Shown: positions 43,433-53,190, counted from the first letter of the stretch. The stretch is DNA of 64,000 nucleotides from Bog-756 sp052143895 (GCA_052143895.1 JBKQRT010000001.1:4407-68406), one strand, 5' to 3'. Program-made: numbers and translations. Notes: a model not told the origin generated them from the sequence alone.

Positions 43433-46400
43433 TCAGGCGCCGCCCGTCGCCGCCCGGAGCACGCTCCGGCCAGGACCGCACCGCACCTCCGGCCCGCTGC
43501 CGACCTGCACCGGCAGGGAGGTCTCGCAGTCGATCGTGACGCGGCCGCGCTCGGCGCGGACGCCGACACGCCGGCCACCGAACCGGAACGTGAGCCCGAG
43601 CGCCGTCCACGCACGCGGGAGCTCGGGTCGGACGACGAGCGTGCCCGCGGCGGCCCGCAGGCCGAGGAAGCCGAAGGCCAATGCCTGCCACACGCCGGCC
43701 AGCGCGGCCAGGTGCAGGCCCCCTGCCGTCGAGTGGGTGAGGTCGTCCAGGTCAATCCGGGAAGCGAGCCGGAAGAGCTCGAGGGCCCGGTCCGGCCGAC
43801 CCAGCCGGGCGAGGAGCGAGACGTGGACGGACGGCGCCAGCGAGCTGCCGTACGCCGTCCGGGGCTCGTAGAAGTCGAAGCAGGTCTGCAGCGATCCGGG
43901 CACCACCTCGTCGGGCACCAGATGGTGGAGCATGAGCACGTCGGCCTGCTTGATGAGCTGCGAGTCCCGGACCCGCTGCGCCCCGAGCACGGCGTCGGCC
44001 GCCATCGGCGGCACACCGACGTCGGCCATGAGGAGCGGCTGGAGGTCGAGGTAGCCGGCGAACTGCTCGTAGAGCCCGCGCGCCGGGTGCCAGCCGTCGA
44101 CCAGGATGTCCGCCACGGACCGGCACCGGGCCGCCTCCTCCACCTCGCCCGACCGCTCGAGCAGGTCGGCGGCGCGGCGCAGGTTCCACCGGGCCATCAC
44201 GTTGGTGAACGCGTTGTCGTCGACCACCGAGTGGTACTCGTCGGGACCCTCCACGCCGTAGAGATGGGCCTGCCCCGCGGGATCGGTCCGCGCCCGGCTG
44301 GCCCAGTAGCGGGCGGTGCCGACCACCAGGTCCCGCCCGGCGCCGTCCAGGAACTCGGGCTCGCCGGTCCAGTCGGCATAGTGGCACGCGGCCCAGGCCA
44401 CATCGGCCGCGATGTGCTCTTCGTGGGTGCCGGTGGCGATGGGGACGAGCTCGCCGGCATCGTCCCGGACCGACCGCGGCGTGACGTCGCGGCCATCCGC
44501 CGCCGACTCCCAGGGGAACCGGGCGCCGCGGTGCCCACCGGCCCGGGCCGCGGCACGCGCCGCCGGCAGCCGGCGGATCCGGTACTCGAGCATGGCCCGG
44601 GCGGCACCCGGGCGGATGGCGCACAGCGTGGGCAGCACGAACACGTCGGCATCCCAGAAGACGTGTCCGGCGTACCCACTGCCGGTCAGGCCGCGGGCGC
44701 CGATGGCGGCCTCGCCGGAATCGGCCGCCGCGCTCAGTAGGTGGAACACGGCGAAGCGGGCCGCCAGTTCCGCGTCCGGGTCCCCCTCGATCACCACCTC
44801 GGCGTCGGCCCAGCGATCGGCCCAGGCGCGCCGGTGCGCGGCGAGCAGGCCGTCGAACCCGGTCCGCTCCGCCCGCTCGAAGCGGCGGAAGGCGTCCGCG
44901 GCGGCTGAGCCGTCCGAGCCGGCGGACCAGGCCACGACACGCTCCACAGTCCGCAGGCCGTCGCTCATCCCGACCCGGTCACGGGCGGCCGCGGCGATCT
45001 CGTTGCCCGCCCGCCCGGTCCGGGCCACCGCCACGCCGTCCACCACCCGGTGCTCGAAGTCGACGGCCGCCGCAGGGCGGCGGAGCGGCGCACCTGGCTC
45101 GAGCCGATCGGGGGGCCCCTCGGCCCGGAGCGCCATGGCATGCGGGTCGGCGAGGGAGACCAGTCGCAGGGACCGGTCGGCGACGCCCGCACCGCCTGAG
45201 CGGACGAGGATTCCGCTCCGCAGGTCCAGCACACGCTCGCCGGTGCCACCGGACGCACCCGATGCAGTGGACGAACCGGATGCATCGGGCCGGTCGAAGC
45301 CGGTCCACAGGGGGCCCGGAAGGAGCCAGCCCTCCTCTGTGTACACCCCGGCCACGAGGAACAGCGGGTCGGCGGTCCGGCCGTCCTCCTCCCAGGAGCC
45401 GCGCGTCCCGGCGAGGCCGTTGCCGAGGGAGCCCAGCGACTCGGTCACCCGCTCCGAGACGCCAGTGGAGGCCAGGGGGACAGTCCAGGTCGGGTCGCGA
45501 TCGATCGACGGCACCCGGCGGGACACCCGCCGGGCGAGCTGGGCGTCGAGCAGCTCCACGAACCCGTCGGGGCCGTCGCCCAGGTGCAGCACGCCCCAAG
45601 GGACGCCCCCGGGCTCGACGCCGACGGACACGGCCACGCTGCGGTCGAGCTCGGGCACCATCATGAAGGAGTCGCTGCCGGTGATGCCGCCGACCGGGCC
45701 GAACTCGTCCCCCGCCACCAGCACCGTGCCACCGGTGATGCCCTGCCGGGCGAGCCAGCGCGCCGCCCACCGGGCCGAGTCGGACTTGTCGGTCAGCCCG
45801 ATCTCGACGTGCTTCACGTCGCTGGTGATGCGGGGATCGCCGAGTCCGGCTTCGCGGGAGGCCTCCGCCGCCAGGGCCACGACCTCGGCGAGGTCGGCGA
45901 TCCCGGCCGAGGCCAGTCGCTTGCCCACCGCAACCGCCAGGCGGTCGATGTCGGCCTTCTTCGGATCGGCCCACGCCGGTTCGGGGATGAGGTCGATCTT
46001 GCGGCGGTTGAGCCGCTCCGAGACCACCCGAGCCTCGAGGCCGACCCGCCCGAGGCGCTCGACGGTCCGCTCGGCGGCCCGGTCGAGGGCAAGGTCCTCC
46101 TCGGGCGTCGCATCACGACGCTCGACGAGGTCCGGACCGTCCCGGGTGACGGCGAACACCTCGGAACCGCGGTTGCAGCAGAGGTGGAGCCGGCCCGGGC
46201 CCGCGGGCCTGGCCCCGAGCTGGCCGTCGACGTTGCCGACGTGGGTGCCGGTCACCACCGTCAGGTGGACGCCACCGGCCAGGAGCTGCTCGACGCGCCC
46301 CCGGACCGCGGAGGCGTCGGCCTGCCGGTCGCGGACAGCGGTGCCATCCCAGTCGAACACCACCGCTTCGAAGGTCTCGTCGAGCGCAGCCGGCACGCGA

Positions 46401-46438
46401 CGGCCACGCCCCGCCGGGCGGGTAGCCGGGACGGTCAC
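43433..46438 (-). CDS. HAD phosphatase - glycoside hydrolase family 65 fusion
   Basis: 1001 residues. The first 285 form a HAD phosphatase domain: motif I VVFDWDGTAV (about 26-35), a large cap with NRRKIDLIPE, a Lys in TDKSDSARW and motif IV AGDEFGPVGG, closer to the C2-cap/trehalose-phosphatase branch than to beta-phosphoglucomutase. The rest is GH65 (trehalose, maltose or kojibiose phosphorylase/hydrolase): general acid Glu in VEGPDEYHSVVDDNAFTN (about 729), SQLIKQADVLM and the phosphate loop TAYGSSLAPSVH. Mycobacterial OtsB1 (Rv2006) also joins HAD and GH65 domains. A role in alpha-glucoside or trehalose breakdown is inferred. GTG start. Confidence 0.88.
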   Translation of the reverse strand: MTVPATRPAGRGRRVPAALDETFEAVVFDWDGTAVRDRQADASAVRGRVEQLLAGGVHLTVVTGTHVGNVDGQLGARPAGPGRLHLCCNRGSEVFAVTRDGPDLVERRDATPEEDLALDRAAERTVERLGRVGLEARVVSERLNRRKIDLIPEPAWADPKKADIDRLAVAVGKRLASAGIADLAEVVALAAEASREAGLGDPRITSDVKHVEIGLTDKSDSARWAARWLARQGITGGTVLVAGDEFGPVGGITGSDSFMMVPELDRSVAVSVGVEPGGVPWGVLHLGDGPDGFVELLDAQLARRVSRRVPSIDRDPTWTVPLASTGVSERVTESLGSLGNGLAGTRGSWEEDGRTADPLFLVAGVYTEEGWLLPGPLWTGFDRPDASGSSTASGASGGTGERVLDLRSGILVRSGGAGVADRSLRLVSLADPHAMALRAEGPPDRLEPGAPLRRPAAAVDFEHRVVDGVAVARTGRAGNEIAAAARDRVGMSDGLRTVERVVAWSAGSDGSAAADAFRRFERAERTGFDGLLAAHRRAWADRWADAEVVIEGDPDAELAARFAVFHLLSAAADSGEAAIGARGLTGSGYAGHVFWDADVFVLPTLCAIRPGAARAMLEYRIRRLPAARAAARAGGHRGARFPWESAADGRDVTPRSVRDDAGELVPIATGTHEEHIAADVAWAACHYADWTGEPEFLDGAGRDLVVGTARYWASRARTDPAGQAHLYGVEGPDEYHSVVDDNAFTNVMARWNLRRAADLLERSGEVEEAARCRSVADILVDGWHPARGLYEQFAGYLDLQPLLMADVGVPPMAADAVLGAQRVRDSQLIKQADVLMLHHLVPDEVVPGSLQTCFDFYEPRTAYGSSLAPSVHVSLLARLGRPDRALELFRLASRIDLDDLTHSTAGGLHLAALAGVWQALAFGFLGLRAAAGTLVVRPELPRAWTALGLTFRFGGRRVGVRAERGRVTIDCETSLPVQVGSGPEVRCGPGRSVLRAATGGA

Positions 46439-46440
46439 CG

Positions 46441-46863
46441 TCAGCCGGCCCGGTGCAGCTCGAATCGGCGACCGGTGAGGACGTCGGGACGGATCTCGAG
46501 GAGCCTGTCACCGGGCTTCGGGACGAGTGGCCTGGCCACCAGGGCCAGGTCCTCGTCGTCCGGAGCGTCGATCAGTCTGGCCAACCCGCGCACCAGCACG
46601 CTCCATGCCTCCCCCTCCGAGGGATTCACGTGGTCGATTTCGAACGCCACCAGCTGGCCGGCGGCGGCGTGCGCGAAGAACCCCTCGCCGACCCTGACGT
46701 ACACCTGGTTGTCGCGGACGCCGAAGTTGACCGGGACCACCACCGGTGCCCGATCGGTCGGGACCCCGATCCGCCCGACGGCCGTCGTCCCCGCCTCCAC
46801 CGCCAGCAGGCGGCGGCATTCCGGCACCGACAGCACATCCGATCCCTCTGCGTCGATCCACAT
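46441..46863 (-). CDS. pyridoxamine 5'-phosphate oxidase-like flavin/F420 protein
   Basis: 140 residues, split beta-barrel of the Pyridox_ox_2 type. Typical text: LSVPECRRLLAVEAGTTAVGRIG, PVVVPVNFGVRDNQVYVRV, AGQLVAFEIDHVN and GEAWSVLVRG. Actinobacterial members often bind F420, FMN or haem, and may reduce or detoxify. The ATG at 46863 was chosen; CAATGT (46870-46875) lies 6 nt upstream and no ribosome site is seen. It ends 2 bp before the HAD-GH65 gene, same direction, so they may be co-transcribed. Confidence 0.82.
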   Translation of the reverse strand: MWIDAEGSDVLSVPECRRLLAVEAGTTAVGRIGVPTDRAPVVVPVNFGVRDNQVYVRVGEGFFAHAAAGQLVAFEIDHVNPSEGEAWSVLVRGLARLIDAPDDEDLALVARPLVPKPGDRLLEIRPDVLTGRRFELHRAG

Positions 46864-47024
46864 GCAGCCACATTGCCAGCAAACCGGGTCGTGTCGCAGG
46901 TCGAACGCGCTCCCGGCCTCGCCCCCGGTCCGGGCTCGACCCTCGAGCTCGCTGTGACCAGGGACGACCGCACTCGTGCCGGAGGTCGGGCGCCAGGAGC
47001 TCCCCGGACCGTCCGGCGACGCCG

Positions 47025-48089
47025 TCAACCGCAGGCCGCGGTGTAGGCCGCCGTCCCGGGCTGCAGTGCCTGGCCCGAATCGGCGCCGACCATCAGGCAG
47101 GACTCGTCGACCGCCTGGAAGGCGCCGGCGGGGATCTGCTTCAACTGGTCGACCTCGGTGCCGGTCCAGCGGGTGTCGGCCACTCCCTGGAAGAACCAGT
47201 TGCTGCCGTTGTCGGCGAGGATCAGGCCGTAGGTCTTCATGGTGGTGAGCACCGTCTGACACATGGCCGCGCAGTCCGAGGCCGGCAGCGTGAAGTCGGC
47301 GTCCAGCCGGAACCGGGCACCCATCGGCGGGCAGTCCGGGTTCGCCTGACCGGCCTCGTGCCGTGCCGGCCACAGGTAGGACTGTTGGGTGCACTGCACC
47401 GTGAACCTGATGGCGTGGTCCATCGCACCGGAGGCGGCCTCGTCGTAGTTGACCAGGCCGGGCAGGATGGGCAGACCGGCGGCATCGGCCGACGTCCAGC
47501 CGGCCGGACGCAGCGCGTCCGAGCCGAGGTTCCAGATGGCTCCCGAACCGGCCTTCGACCTCCCGTCGGGACGGTAGTGGGTGTCCCACGTCTCGTAGAG
47601 GGTGCACGTGGTCGGGTCGACCATGATGGCGTGCCGGTCGGAGCCGTGCTCGATCGGGGTCGACTTGGTCAGCGGATAGGGACTGGGGTCGCTCTCCGAC
47701 GCGTAGGTAAAGGTGATGGTCGTGAACGGCGTGCCGGCCGGCGCGATCTGCCACGGGAGGCCGTAAGGCTTCTTCGGGTTGCCCGACGGACCGTAATCGG
47801 GGTGGAGGTACGTCGTGCCGGCATCCATCGACGCCAGCCAGGTGGCGCTGTCGGCGTCGACCGGGAGACCGGTGACCGGCGTGTTCCAGACGTTGTCGGC
47901 GGGAAAGGCCGGGCAGCTCGTGCCCGGGAGCGTCGTCCCCGATCCGTCGGCGGGCGCCCGGGTGGCGGCCCCGGCCGGGACAGCGCCGGCGGGCATCGTC
48001 GCGGTGGACACCACCGCCATCGAGCCCACCACCACGACGACTGCCGGGGCCACGGCCCACCATCGTCGGACCCCTGTTGCCAGCCTCAT
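47025..48089 (-). CDS. secreted protein of unknown function
   Basis: 354 residues. Basic start (MRLATGVRRWW) and a Val-rich helix (about 13-30) give a Sec signal peptide. The mature protein begins with CPAFPADNVWNTPVTGLPVD, then TTYLHPDYGP, HAIMVDPTTCTLYETW and GLPILPGLVNYDE. This text recalls a secreted family found in soil actinobacteria and acidobacteria with no assigned function. Eight cysteines may form disulphides. Repeated Asp, His and Tyr in short motifs hint at a carbohydrate-active or metal-binding fold (inference only). Divergent from the ACP-FAAL-PlsC gene. Confidence 0.7.
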   Translation of the reverse strand: MRLATGVRRWWAVAPAVVVVVGSMAVVSTATMPAGAVPAGAATRAPADGSGTTLPGTSCPAFPADNVWNTPVTGLPVDADSATWLASMDAGTTYLHPDYGPSGNPKKPYGLPWQIAPAGTPFTTITFTYASESDPSPYPLTKSTPIEHGSDRHAIMVDPTTCTLYETWDTHYRPDGRSKAGSGAIWNLGSDALRPAGWTSADAAGLPILPGLVNYDEAASGAMDHAIRFTVQCTQQSYLWPARHEAGQANPDCPPMGARFRLDADFTLPASDCAAMCQTVLTTMKTYGLILADNGSNWFFQGVADTRWTGTEVDQLKQIPAGAFQAVDESCLMVGADSGQALQPGTAAYTAACG

Positions 48090-48332
48090 GCGACAACCAC
48101 CCTCCCCGCTCTGCCGCCCGTCGATCGGCGTGTCGCGCCTTCGGCCCGGCGCCAATTCTCCCACGGATGCGGCCCCGGGCGCCGACGCACGGGGCCCGGC
48201 GCGGGCGGCCGTTGGGACCTTCGGCTCTGGCAGCGGAGGCAGGTCCCGGACAGATTGGGAGCACCAGCCGGATCTGCAGAGACGATCGGAGAGATGCCGT
48301 GGCTCGGCTCGCCGCCCCTGAGGGCCCACCAC

Positions 48333-51140
48333 ATGTCCGCTGAACAGGGCGCCGACGCCGACGTCGTCCTTGACGCGGTCCGCGCCCTCCTCGCCGAGCT
48401 GCGCCGGGCCGAGCCACCGACGGTCGGTCTCGACAGTGACCTGGCCAGTGACCTGGGCCTCGACAGCCTCACCGTGGTCGAGCTCTACGACCGGCTCCAG
48501 GAGATCTTCGACGTGACCCTCCCCGAGGAGACGCTGGCCACCGCCAGGACGCCCGGCGACTGGCTCCGGGCCGTCCGGGCGGAACGGGGACGGCCGACAC
48601 CGGCCGGCGGCGACAGGTCGGCCGTGGCGACCGCCGCCCCGGTCGCCAGGCGGGCGGGCGAGCCCTGGCCGGAGGCGGCGGCGACCCTCAACGAGGCACT
48701 GGCCTGGCACGTGGAGCAGCACCCGGATCTCACGACCGTCCGGATCCTCGGCGCCCACGGGAGCCCGGCGGAGGAGCTGACCTACGGCGATCTGGCCGCC
48801 CAGGGAACGGCACTGGCCCACGGCCTCGTGGCCGACGGGTTGTGCCCCGGCGAGCGGGTGGCGATCATGCTGCCCACCGGGAGGGAGTACTTCGTGACCT
48901 TCCTCGGGATCCTGCTCGCACGAGCTGTCCCCGTGCCCATCTACCCGCCGGCCCGGCCCGCCGTGCTCGAGGAGCACCTGGGACGACAGGCACGGCTGCT
49001 GGCCAACGCCGGAGCGTCGACGCTGGTGACCGTGCCCGAGGCACGGGTGGCGGCGCGGTTGTTGCGCGCCCATGTCCCCTCGCTCCGCGCCATCCACACG
49101 GTGGACAGCCTGGTCGACGGCGGGCGCCCCTCCCGGCGCCTGTCGCCGGCCGCGCCCGGGGACATCGCCCTCATCCAGTACACCTCGGGCAGCACCGGCG
49201 ACCCCCGGGGCGTCGTGCTCACCCACACCCAGTTGCTGGCCAACGTGCACTCGATGGGGCGGGCGGTCGACGTGCGCACCGACGACGTCTTCGTGAGCTG
49301 GCTGCCGCTCTACCACGACATGGGCCTCATCGGCGCCTGGCATGCCGGCCTGATCTTCGGCTTCCCGCTGGTCATCCTCTCGCCGCTGCAATTCCTCGCC
49401 CGCCCCGCCAGCTGGCTGGAGGCGATCACCCGCTACTCGGGGACGATCTCGGCCGCGCCCAACTTCGCCTACCAGAGCTGCGTCGACCGCATCGGCGACG
49501 CCGAGCTCGCCGGGTTCGACCTGTCCTCGTGGCGCCTGGCCATCGATGGATCGGAACCAGTCAGCCCGCTGACCTCCGAACGCTTCATCGATCGCTTCGC
49601 CGCGTGCGGGTTCCGGCGGGAGGCGCTGAGTCCCGCCTACGGCCTGGCCGAAGTCGGACTCGGACTCACCGTCACCCCACTCGGGCGGGGCATGCGGATC
49701 GACAGGATCCTCCGGAGCCCGCTCGAGGCATCGGGGCTGGCGACACCGGCGACGCCCGGAGACCCGGGGGGGCTCGCCGTGGTCGGGTGCGGCGCGCCGT
49801 TCCCGGACTACGAGGTTCGGGTGATCGACCCCGGCGGCAACCCGCTCCCCGAGCGCCACGAAGGGACGGTCGTATGCCGGGGCCCGTCGGCCGCCGACCA
49901 CTACTTCGACAACGAGCCCGCAACCCGTACCCTCTGGCGGCACGGCTGGCTCGACACGGGCGACCTCGGCTACCTGAGCGAGGGCGAGCTGTTCCTGACC
50001 GGCCGGGCGAAGGACCTCATCATCCGCGGGGGACGCAACATCCATCCCGAGGATCTCGAGCAGGCCCTCGGCGAGCTCGGCGGTGTCCGTGGGGATCAGG
50101 TCGCCGTGCTGGCCGGGAGCGATCCACGACGGGGGACCGAACGCCTGGTCGTGGTGGTCGAGTCCGACCTCGCGCCGGGGCCGGAGCGCCAGGCCTTGCG
50201 CGATGCCATTGCCAGGAAGGCTGCCGACGTGCTGGAGCTGGCACCCGACGAGATCGTGCTCGCCCCGGGCGGCGCCATCGTGCGCACCCCGAGCGGCAAG
50301 ATCCGTCGCGCCGCCACCTGGGAGGCCCTCGAGGCCGGCGTCCTCGGACGGCCGCGTGCCCCCGTCGCCGTCCAACTGGTCCGCTTCGGCTGGTCCGGCG
50401 TCGGGCTGACCGCCGCCCAGCTCCGCCGGCGGCTCGCCACCTCGGTCTTCGCCGCCTACGCCTGGGCGTTGGTGGTCATGGTCGCCCTCCCGCTGTGGGT
50501 GGCGGTGCACCTTCCGTCGACCCTCCGGGCGCGGTGGGCCATCGCCCGGGCGGCGGGCCGATCGCTCCAGGCCCTGGGCGGCATCGACCTGCAGGTGCAC
50601 GGGGCCTTCCCGGCGGCCGGCACCCCGGTGGTGGTCGTGTCTAACCACGCCAGCTTCATCGACGCGGCAGCGCTCGTACTGGCCTCGGCCGACCCCGTCG
50701 TCTTCGTCACCAGCACCGACCTCGAGCACCACTGGGCGATCGGCTCGTTCCTGCGGCGGCTGGGGTGCGCGTTCGTCCACCGTGGCGAAGCCGAGCAGAG
50801 CCGGGAGGACGTCGAGCACCTCGTCGACCTCGTCCGCCGCGGCCAGCGCCTCATGGTGTTCCCGGAAGGGTCGATCGACCGGGACCCGGGGCTCCGGCCG
50901 TTCCATCTCGGCGCCTTCGCCGTCGCCTCGGAGGTCGGGTGCCCGGTGGTCCCGGTCGGCATCCGGGGGAGCCGCGCCCTCATCGAGCCGGGCTCCTTCG
51001 TGCCGCACCCCTCGTCGCTCGACATCCGCATCGGCCTCCCGATCGAGCCGTCGGGCTCCGACTTCGCCGCCACCGCTGAGCTCGCCGCCCGGACCCGGTC
51101 CGCCGTCGCCGAGCTCAGCGGTCAGCCGCTCGTGGCGTGA
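48333..51140 (+). CDS. ACP - fatty acyl-AMP ligase - PlsC acyltransferase fusion
   Basis: 935 residues with three domains. An acyl-carrier domain (about 1-85) has the phosphopantetheine Ser45 in DLGLDSLTVVEL. A fatty acyl-AMP ligase (about 115-640) has YTSGSTGDPRG, LPLYHDMGLIG, ISAAPNFAYQSC and YGLAEVGLGL, typical of FAALs rather than CoA ligases. After hydrophobic segments (about 695-720) comes an LPLAT domain with NHASFID (about 771) and FPEGSID (about 843). A fatty acid could be activated, loaded on the in-built ACP and transferred to a lysolipid in one protein (inference). E. coli Aas has the opposite order. ATG 48333 (GAGGG upstream); 48294 is an alternative. Confidence 0.9.
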   Translation: MSAEQGADADVVLDAVRALLAELRRAEPPTVGLDSDLASDLGLDSLTVVELYDRLQEIFDVTLPEETLATARTPGDWLRAVRAERGRPTPAGGDRSAVATAAPVARRAGEPWPEAAATLNEALAWHVEQHPDLTTVRILGAHGSPAEELTYGDLAAQGTALAHGLVADGLCPGERVAIMLPTGREYFVTFLGILLARAVPVPIYPPARPAVLEEHLGRQARLLANAGASTLVTVPEARVAARLLRAHVPSLRAIHTVDSLVDGGRPSRRLSPAAPGDIALIQYTSGSTGDPRGVVLTHTQLLANVHSMGRAVDVRTDDVFVSWLPLYHDMGLIGAWHAGLIFGFPLVILSPLQFLARPASWLEAITRYSGTISAAPNFAYQSCVDRIGDAELAGFDLSSWRLAIDGSEPVSPLTSERFIDRFAACGFRREALSPAYGLAEVGLGLTVTPLGRGMRIDRILRSPLEASGLATPATPGDPGGLAVVGCGAPFPDYEVRVIDPGGNPLPERHEGTVVCRGPSAADHYFDNEPATRTLWRHGWLDTGDLGYLSEGELFLTGRAKDLIIRGGRNIHPEDLEQALGELGGVRGDQVAVLAGSDPRRGTERLVVVVESDLAPGPERQALRDAIARKAADVLELAPDEIVLAPGGAIVRTPSGKIRRAATWEALEAGVLGRPRAPVAVQLVRFGWSGVGLTAAQLRRRLATSVFAAYAWALVVMVALPLWVAVHLPSTLRARWAIARAAGRSLQALGGIDLQVHGAFPAAGTPVVVVSNHASFIDAAALVLASADPVVFVTSTDLEHHWAIGSFLRRLGCAFVHRGEAEQSREDVEHLVDLVRRGQRLMVFPEGSIDRDPGLRPFHLGAFAVASEVGCPVVPVGIRGSRALIEPGSFVPHPSSLDIRIGLPIEPSGSDFAATAELAARTRSAVAELSGQPLVA

Positions 51141-51388
51141 CGGGCCGCCCCACGCCCCACGCCCGCGGAACAGACAGTCTCCTGCAGCTCCCCGGTGCTC
51201 GTCCGGATGCAGGTCTGCAGCACATCGAGCAGCGACTCGAGTTGCCCGTGGCGCCGGCGCGACCGCCACTTGGCTGCGCCATACAGTTGGCGGTGCTCGG
51301 ACGGCATCATGACCGGGATCGACAGGAGCACCACGGTCAACGCCGCTACCACCAGGATCACGGCGACGGTGATCTCCACAGGTCCCAT
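51122..51388 (-). CDS. possible small membrane protein
   Basis: 88 residues starting MGPVEITVAVILVVAALTVV, giving one N-terminal helix, followed by a basic stretch (KWRSRRRHGQ) and a short leucine-rich helix (LESLLDVLQTC). No ribosome site. It overlaps the end of the acyltransferase gene by 19 bp on the opposite strand. The helix-then-basic layout and reasonable codon use support it; no family known. Confidence 0.45.
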   Translation of the reverse strand: MGPVEITVAVILVVAALTVVLLSIPVMMPSEHRQLYGAAKWRSRRRHGQLESLLDVLQTCIRTSTGELQETVCSAGVGRGAARHATSG

Positions 51389-51543
51389 CGTCAGCGGGCG
51401 GATGTCGGATGAAGTTCCGCCCCTCCCTTCGTCTCCGCGATGCCCCGGATGACCGGCCGGAAACCCGTCGGCGCGACACTGGGAGGGTCGGACGCGGCCC
51501 GGTCACCGACGAGCCCACCACCGCCGGCCCGCAGGAGGATCCC

Positions 51544-53190
51544 ATGGTGTGCCAGTACGACACCCACGACGTGTTCAACCAGGTGCCCGCCCTCGAGGGG
51601 TACGACGTGTTCGCCGCCGACGCCGCGCTCGTCGACGCCGTCGACCGCGAGGGAGCCGGATGGGCCCGGGCCGAGCTCGGACGCCTGGGCGAGCTGGCCG
51701 GCAGCCCGTCGGCCCAGGAACTCGGGCGGCTCGCAAACGAGCACCGGCCCGTGCTCCACACCCACGACCGCGTCGGACGCCGGGTGGACATGGTCGAGTA
51801 CCACCCGGCCTACCACCAGCTCATGACCACCTCGGTCGCCCACGGACTGCACGCCGGGCCCTGGGCCGATCCCCGCCCCGGGGCCCACGCCGCCCGGGCG
51901 GCCAAGATCATCGTCTGGTACCAGGTCGACGCCGGTCACATCTGCCCGGTGTCGATGACCTACGCCGTCGTCCCCGCCCTCCGGCACCAGCCCGACGTCG
52001 CCGCCGTGTGGGAGCCGATGATCTGCTCCACGACCTACGATCCCTCCGACCGGCCGGTCGACCGGAAGTCGGGCGTGACCTGTGGCATGGCGCTCACTGA
52101 GAAGCAGGGGGGCTCCGACGTCCGGGCCAACACCACCCGGGCCGAGCCGGCACGGGACGGCGACGACCGCTCCTTCGTGCTGACCGGCCACAAGTGGTTC
52201 TGCTCCGCGCCCATGTCCGACGCCTTCCTTGTGCTGGCCCAGGCGCCCGGGGGCATCAGCTGTTTCCTCCTCCCCCGGTGGATGCCCGACGGGACCCGCA
52301 ACCCGATCCGCATCCAGCGGTTGAAGGACAAGCTCGGTGACCGTTCGAACGCCTCGAGCGAGATCGAGCTCCTCGGTGCCCGAGGCCAGCTCGTCGGCGA
52401 GGAGGGCCGGGGGGTGCGCACCATCATCGAGATGGTCAACCACACACGGCTCGACTGCGTGCTCGGGTCGACGGCGGTGATGCGCCAGGGCGTCGCCCAG
52501 GCCACCTGGCATGCGGCGCACCGGAACGCCTTCGGCAGGCTGCTGTCCGAGCAGCCGCTCATGGCCAACGTGCTCGCCGACCTGGCCGTCGAGTCCGAGG
52601 CGGCCACCGCCGCCGCACTCCGTCTGGCGCGCGCCTACGACGCCCCCGCCGGCGACGAGCACGCGCACCACCTGCAGCGGCTCCTCACGCCGGTTGTCAA
52701 GTACTGGACGTGCAAGCGGGCGCCGCAGCACGCGGCCGAGGCGCTCGAGTGCCTCGGCGGCAACGGGTTCGTCGAGGAGTCGGACATGCCCCGCCTCTTC
52801 CGGCAGAGCCCGGTCAACGGGGTGTGGGAGGGATCGGGCAACGTCATCTGCCTCGACGTGCTGCGGGCACTGTCCCGCGAGCCCGAAACGCTCGAGGCCT
52901 ACTGGGCCGAGGTCGCCCTGGCCGGCGGCGGCGACACCCGCCTCGACCGGGCGGTCGACGACCTCCACGTCGACCTGTCCGGGCCCGGGACGCTCGAGTC
53001 ACGGGCCCGCGCTGTGGTCCAGCGCATGGCGCTCGTCTTCCAGGCCTCCCTGCTCGTGCGCTCCGCGCCGGACGCGGTGGCCGACGCCTTCTGCGCCTCG
53101 CGGCTCGGGGACGGTGGTGCCGGCGTCTTCGGCACCCTCCCTCCGGGCACCGACACCAAGGCGATCCTCGACCGCCACACGCCGGTCTGA
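51544..53190 (+). CDS. aidB: AidB-type acyl-CoA dehydrogenase family protein
   Basis: 548 residues, colinear with E. coli AidB (541). Matching text: THDVFNQVPALEGYD, DREGAGWARAELG, LGRLANEHRPVL, CPVSMTYA, GMALTEKQGGSDVRANTTRAE, GHKWFCSAPMSDAFLVLAQ, RLKDKLGDRSNASSE and PVNGVWEGSGNVICLDVLR. AidB is a FAD protein of the ACAD fold induced by alkylation damage in E. coli; it binds DNA and has only weak dehydrogenase activity, so its role is unsettled. GGAGG precedes the ATG. It is not near an ada-like gene in this window. Confidence 0.92.
   Translation: MVCQYDTHDVFNQVPALEGYDVFAADAALVDAVDREGAGWARAELGRLGELAGSPSAQELGRLANEHRPVLHTHDRVGRRVDMVEYHPAYHQLMTTSVAHGLHAGPWADPRPGAHAARAAKIIVWYQVDAGHICPVSMTYAVVPALRHQPDVAAVWEPMICSTTYDPSDRPVDRKSGVTCGMALTEKQGGSDVRANTTRAEPARDGDDRSFVLTGHKWFCSAPMSDAFLVLAQAPGGISCFLLPRWMPDGTRNPIRIQRLKDKLGDRSNASSEIELLGARGQLVGEEGRGVRTIIEMVNHTRLDCVLGSTAVMRQGVAQATWHAAHRNAFGRLLSEQPLMANVLADLAVESEAATAAALRLARAYDAPAGDEHAHHLQRLLTPVVKYWTCKRAPQHAAEALECLGGNGFVEESDMPRLFRQSPVNGVWEGSGNVICLDVLRALSREPETLEAYWAEVALAGGGDTRLDRAVDDLHVDLSGPGTLESRARAVVQRMALVFQASLLVRSAPDAVADAFCASRLGDGGAGVFGTLPPGTDTKAILDRHTPV

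Noticed and set aside
47025..51791. Very long minus-strand open frame (over 1500 codons) covering the acylation fusion gene
   Set aside because: Only the last 354 codons (from 48089) look like a protein; the rest is the antisense reading of the ACP-FAAL-PlsC gene, an effect of high GC at third positions.
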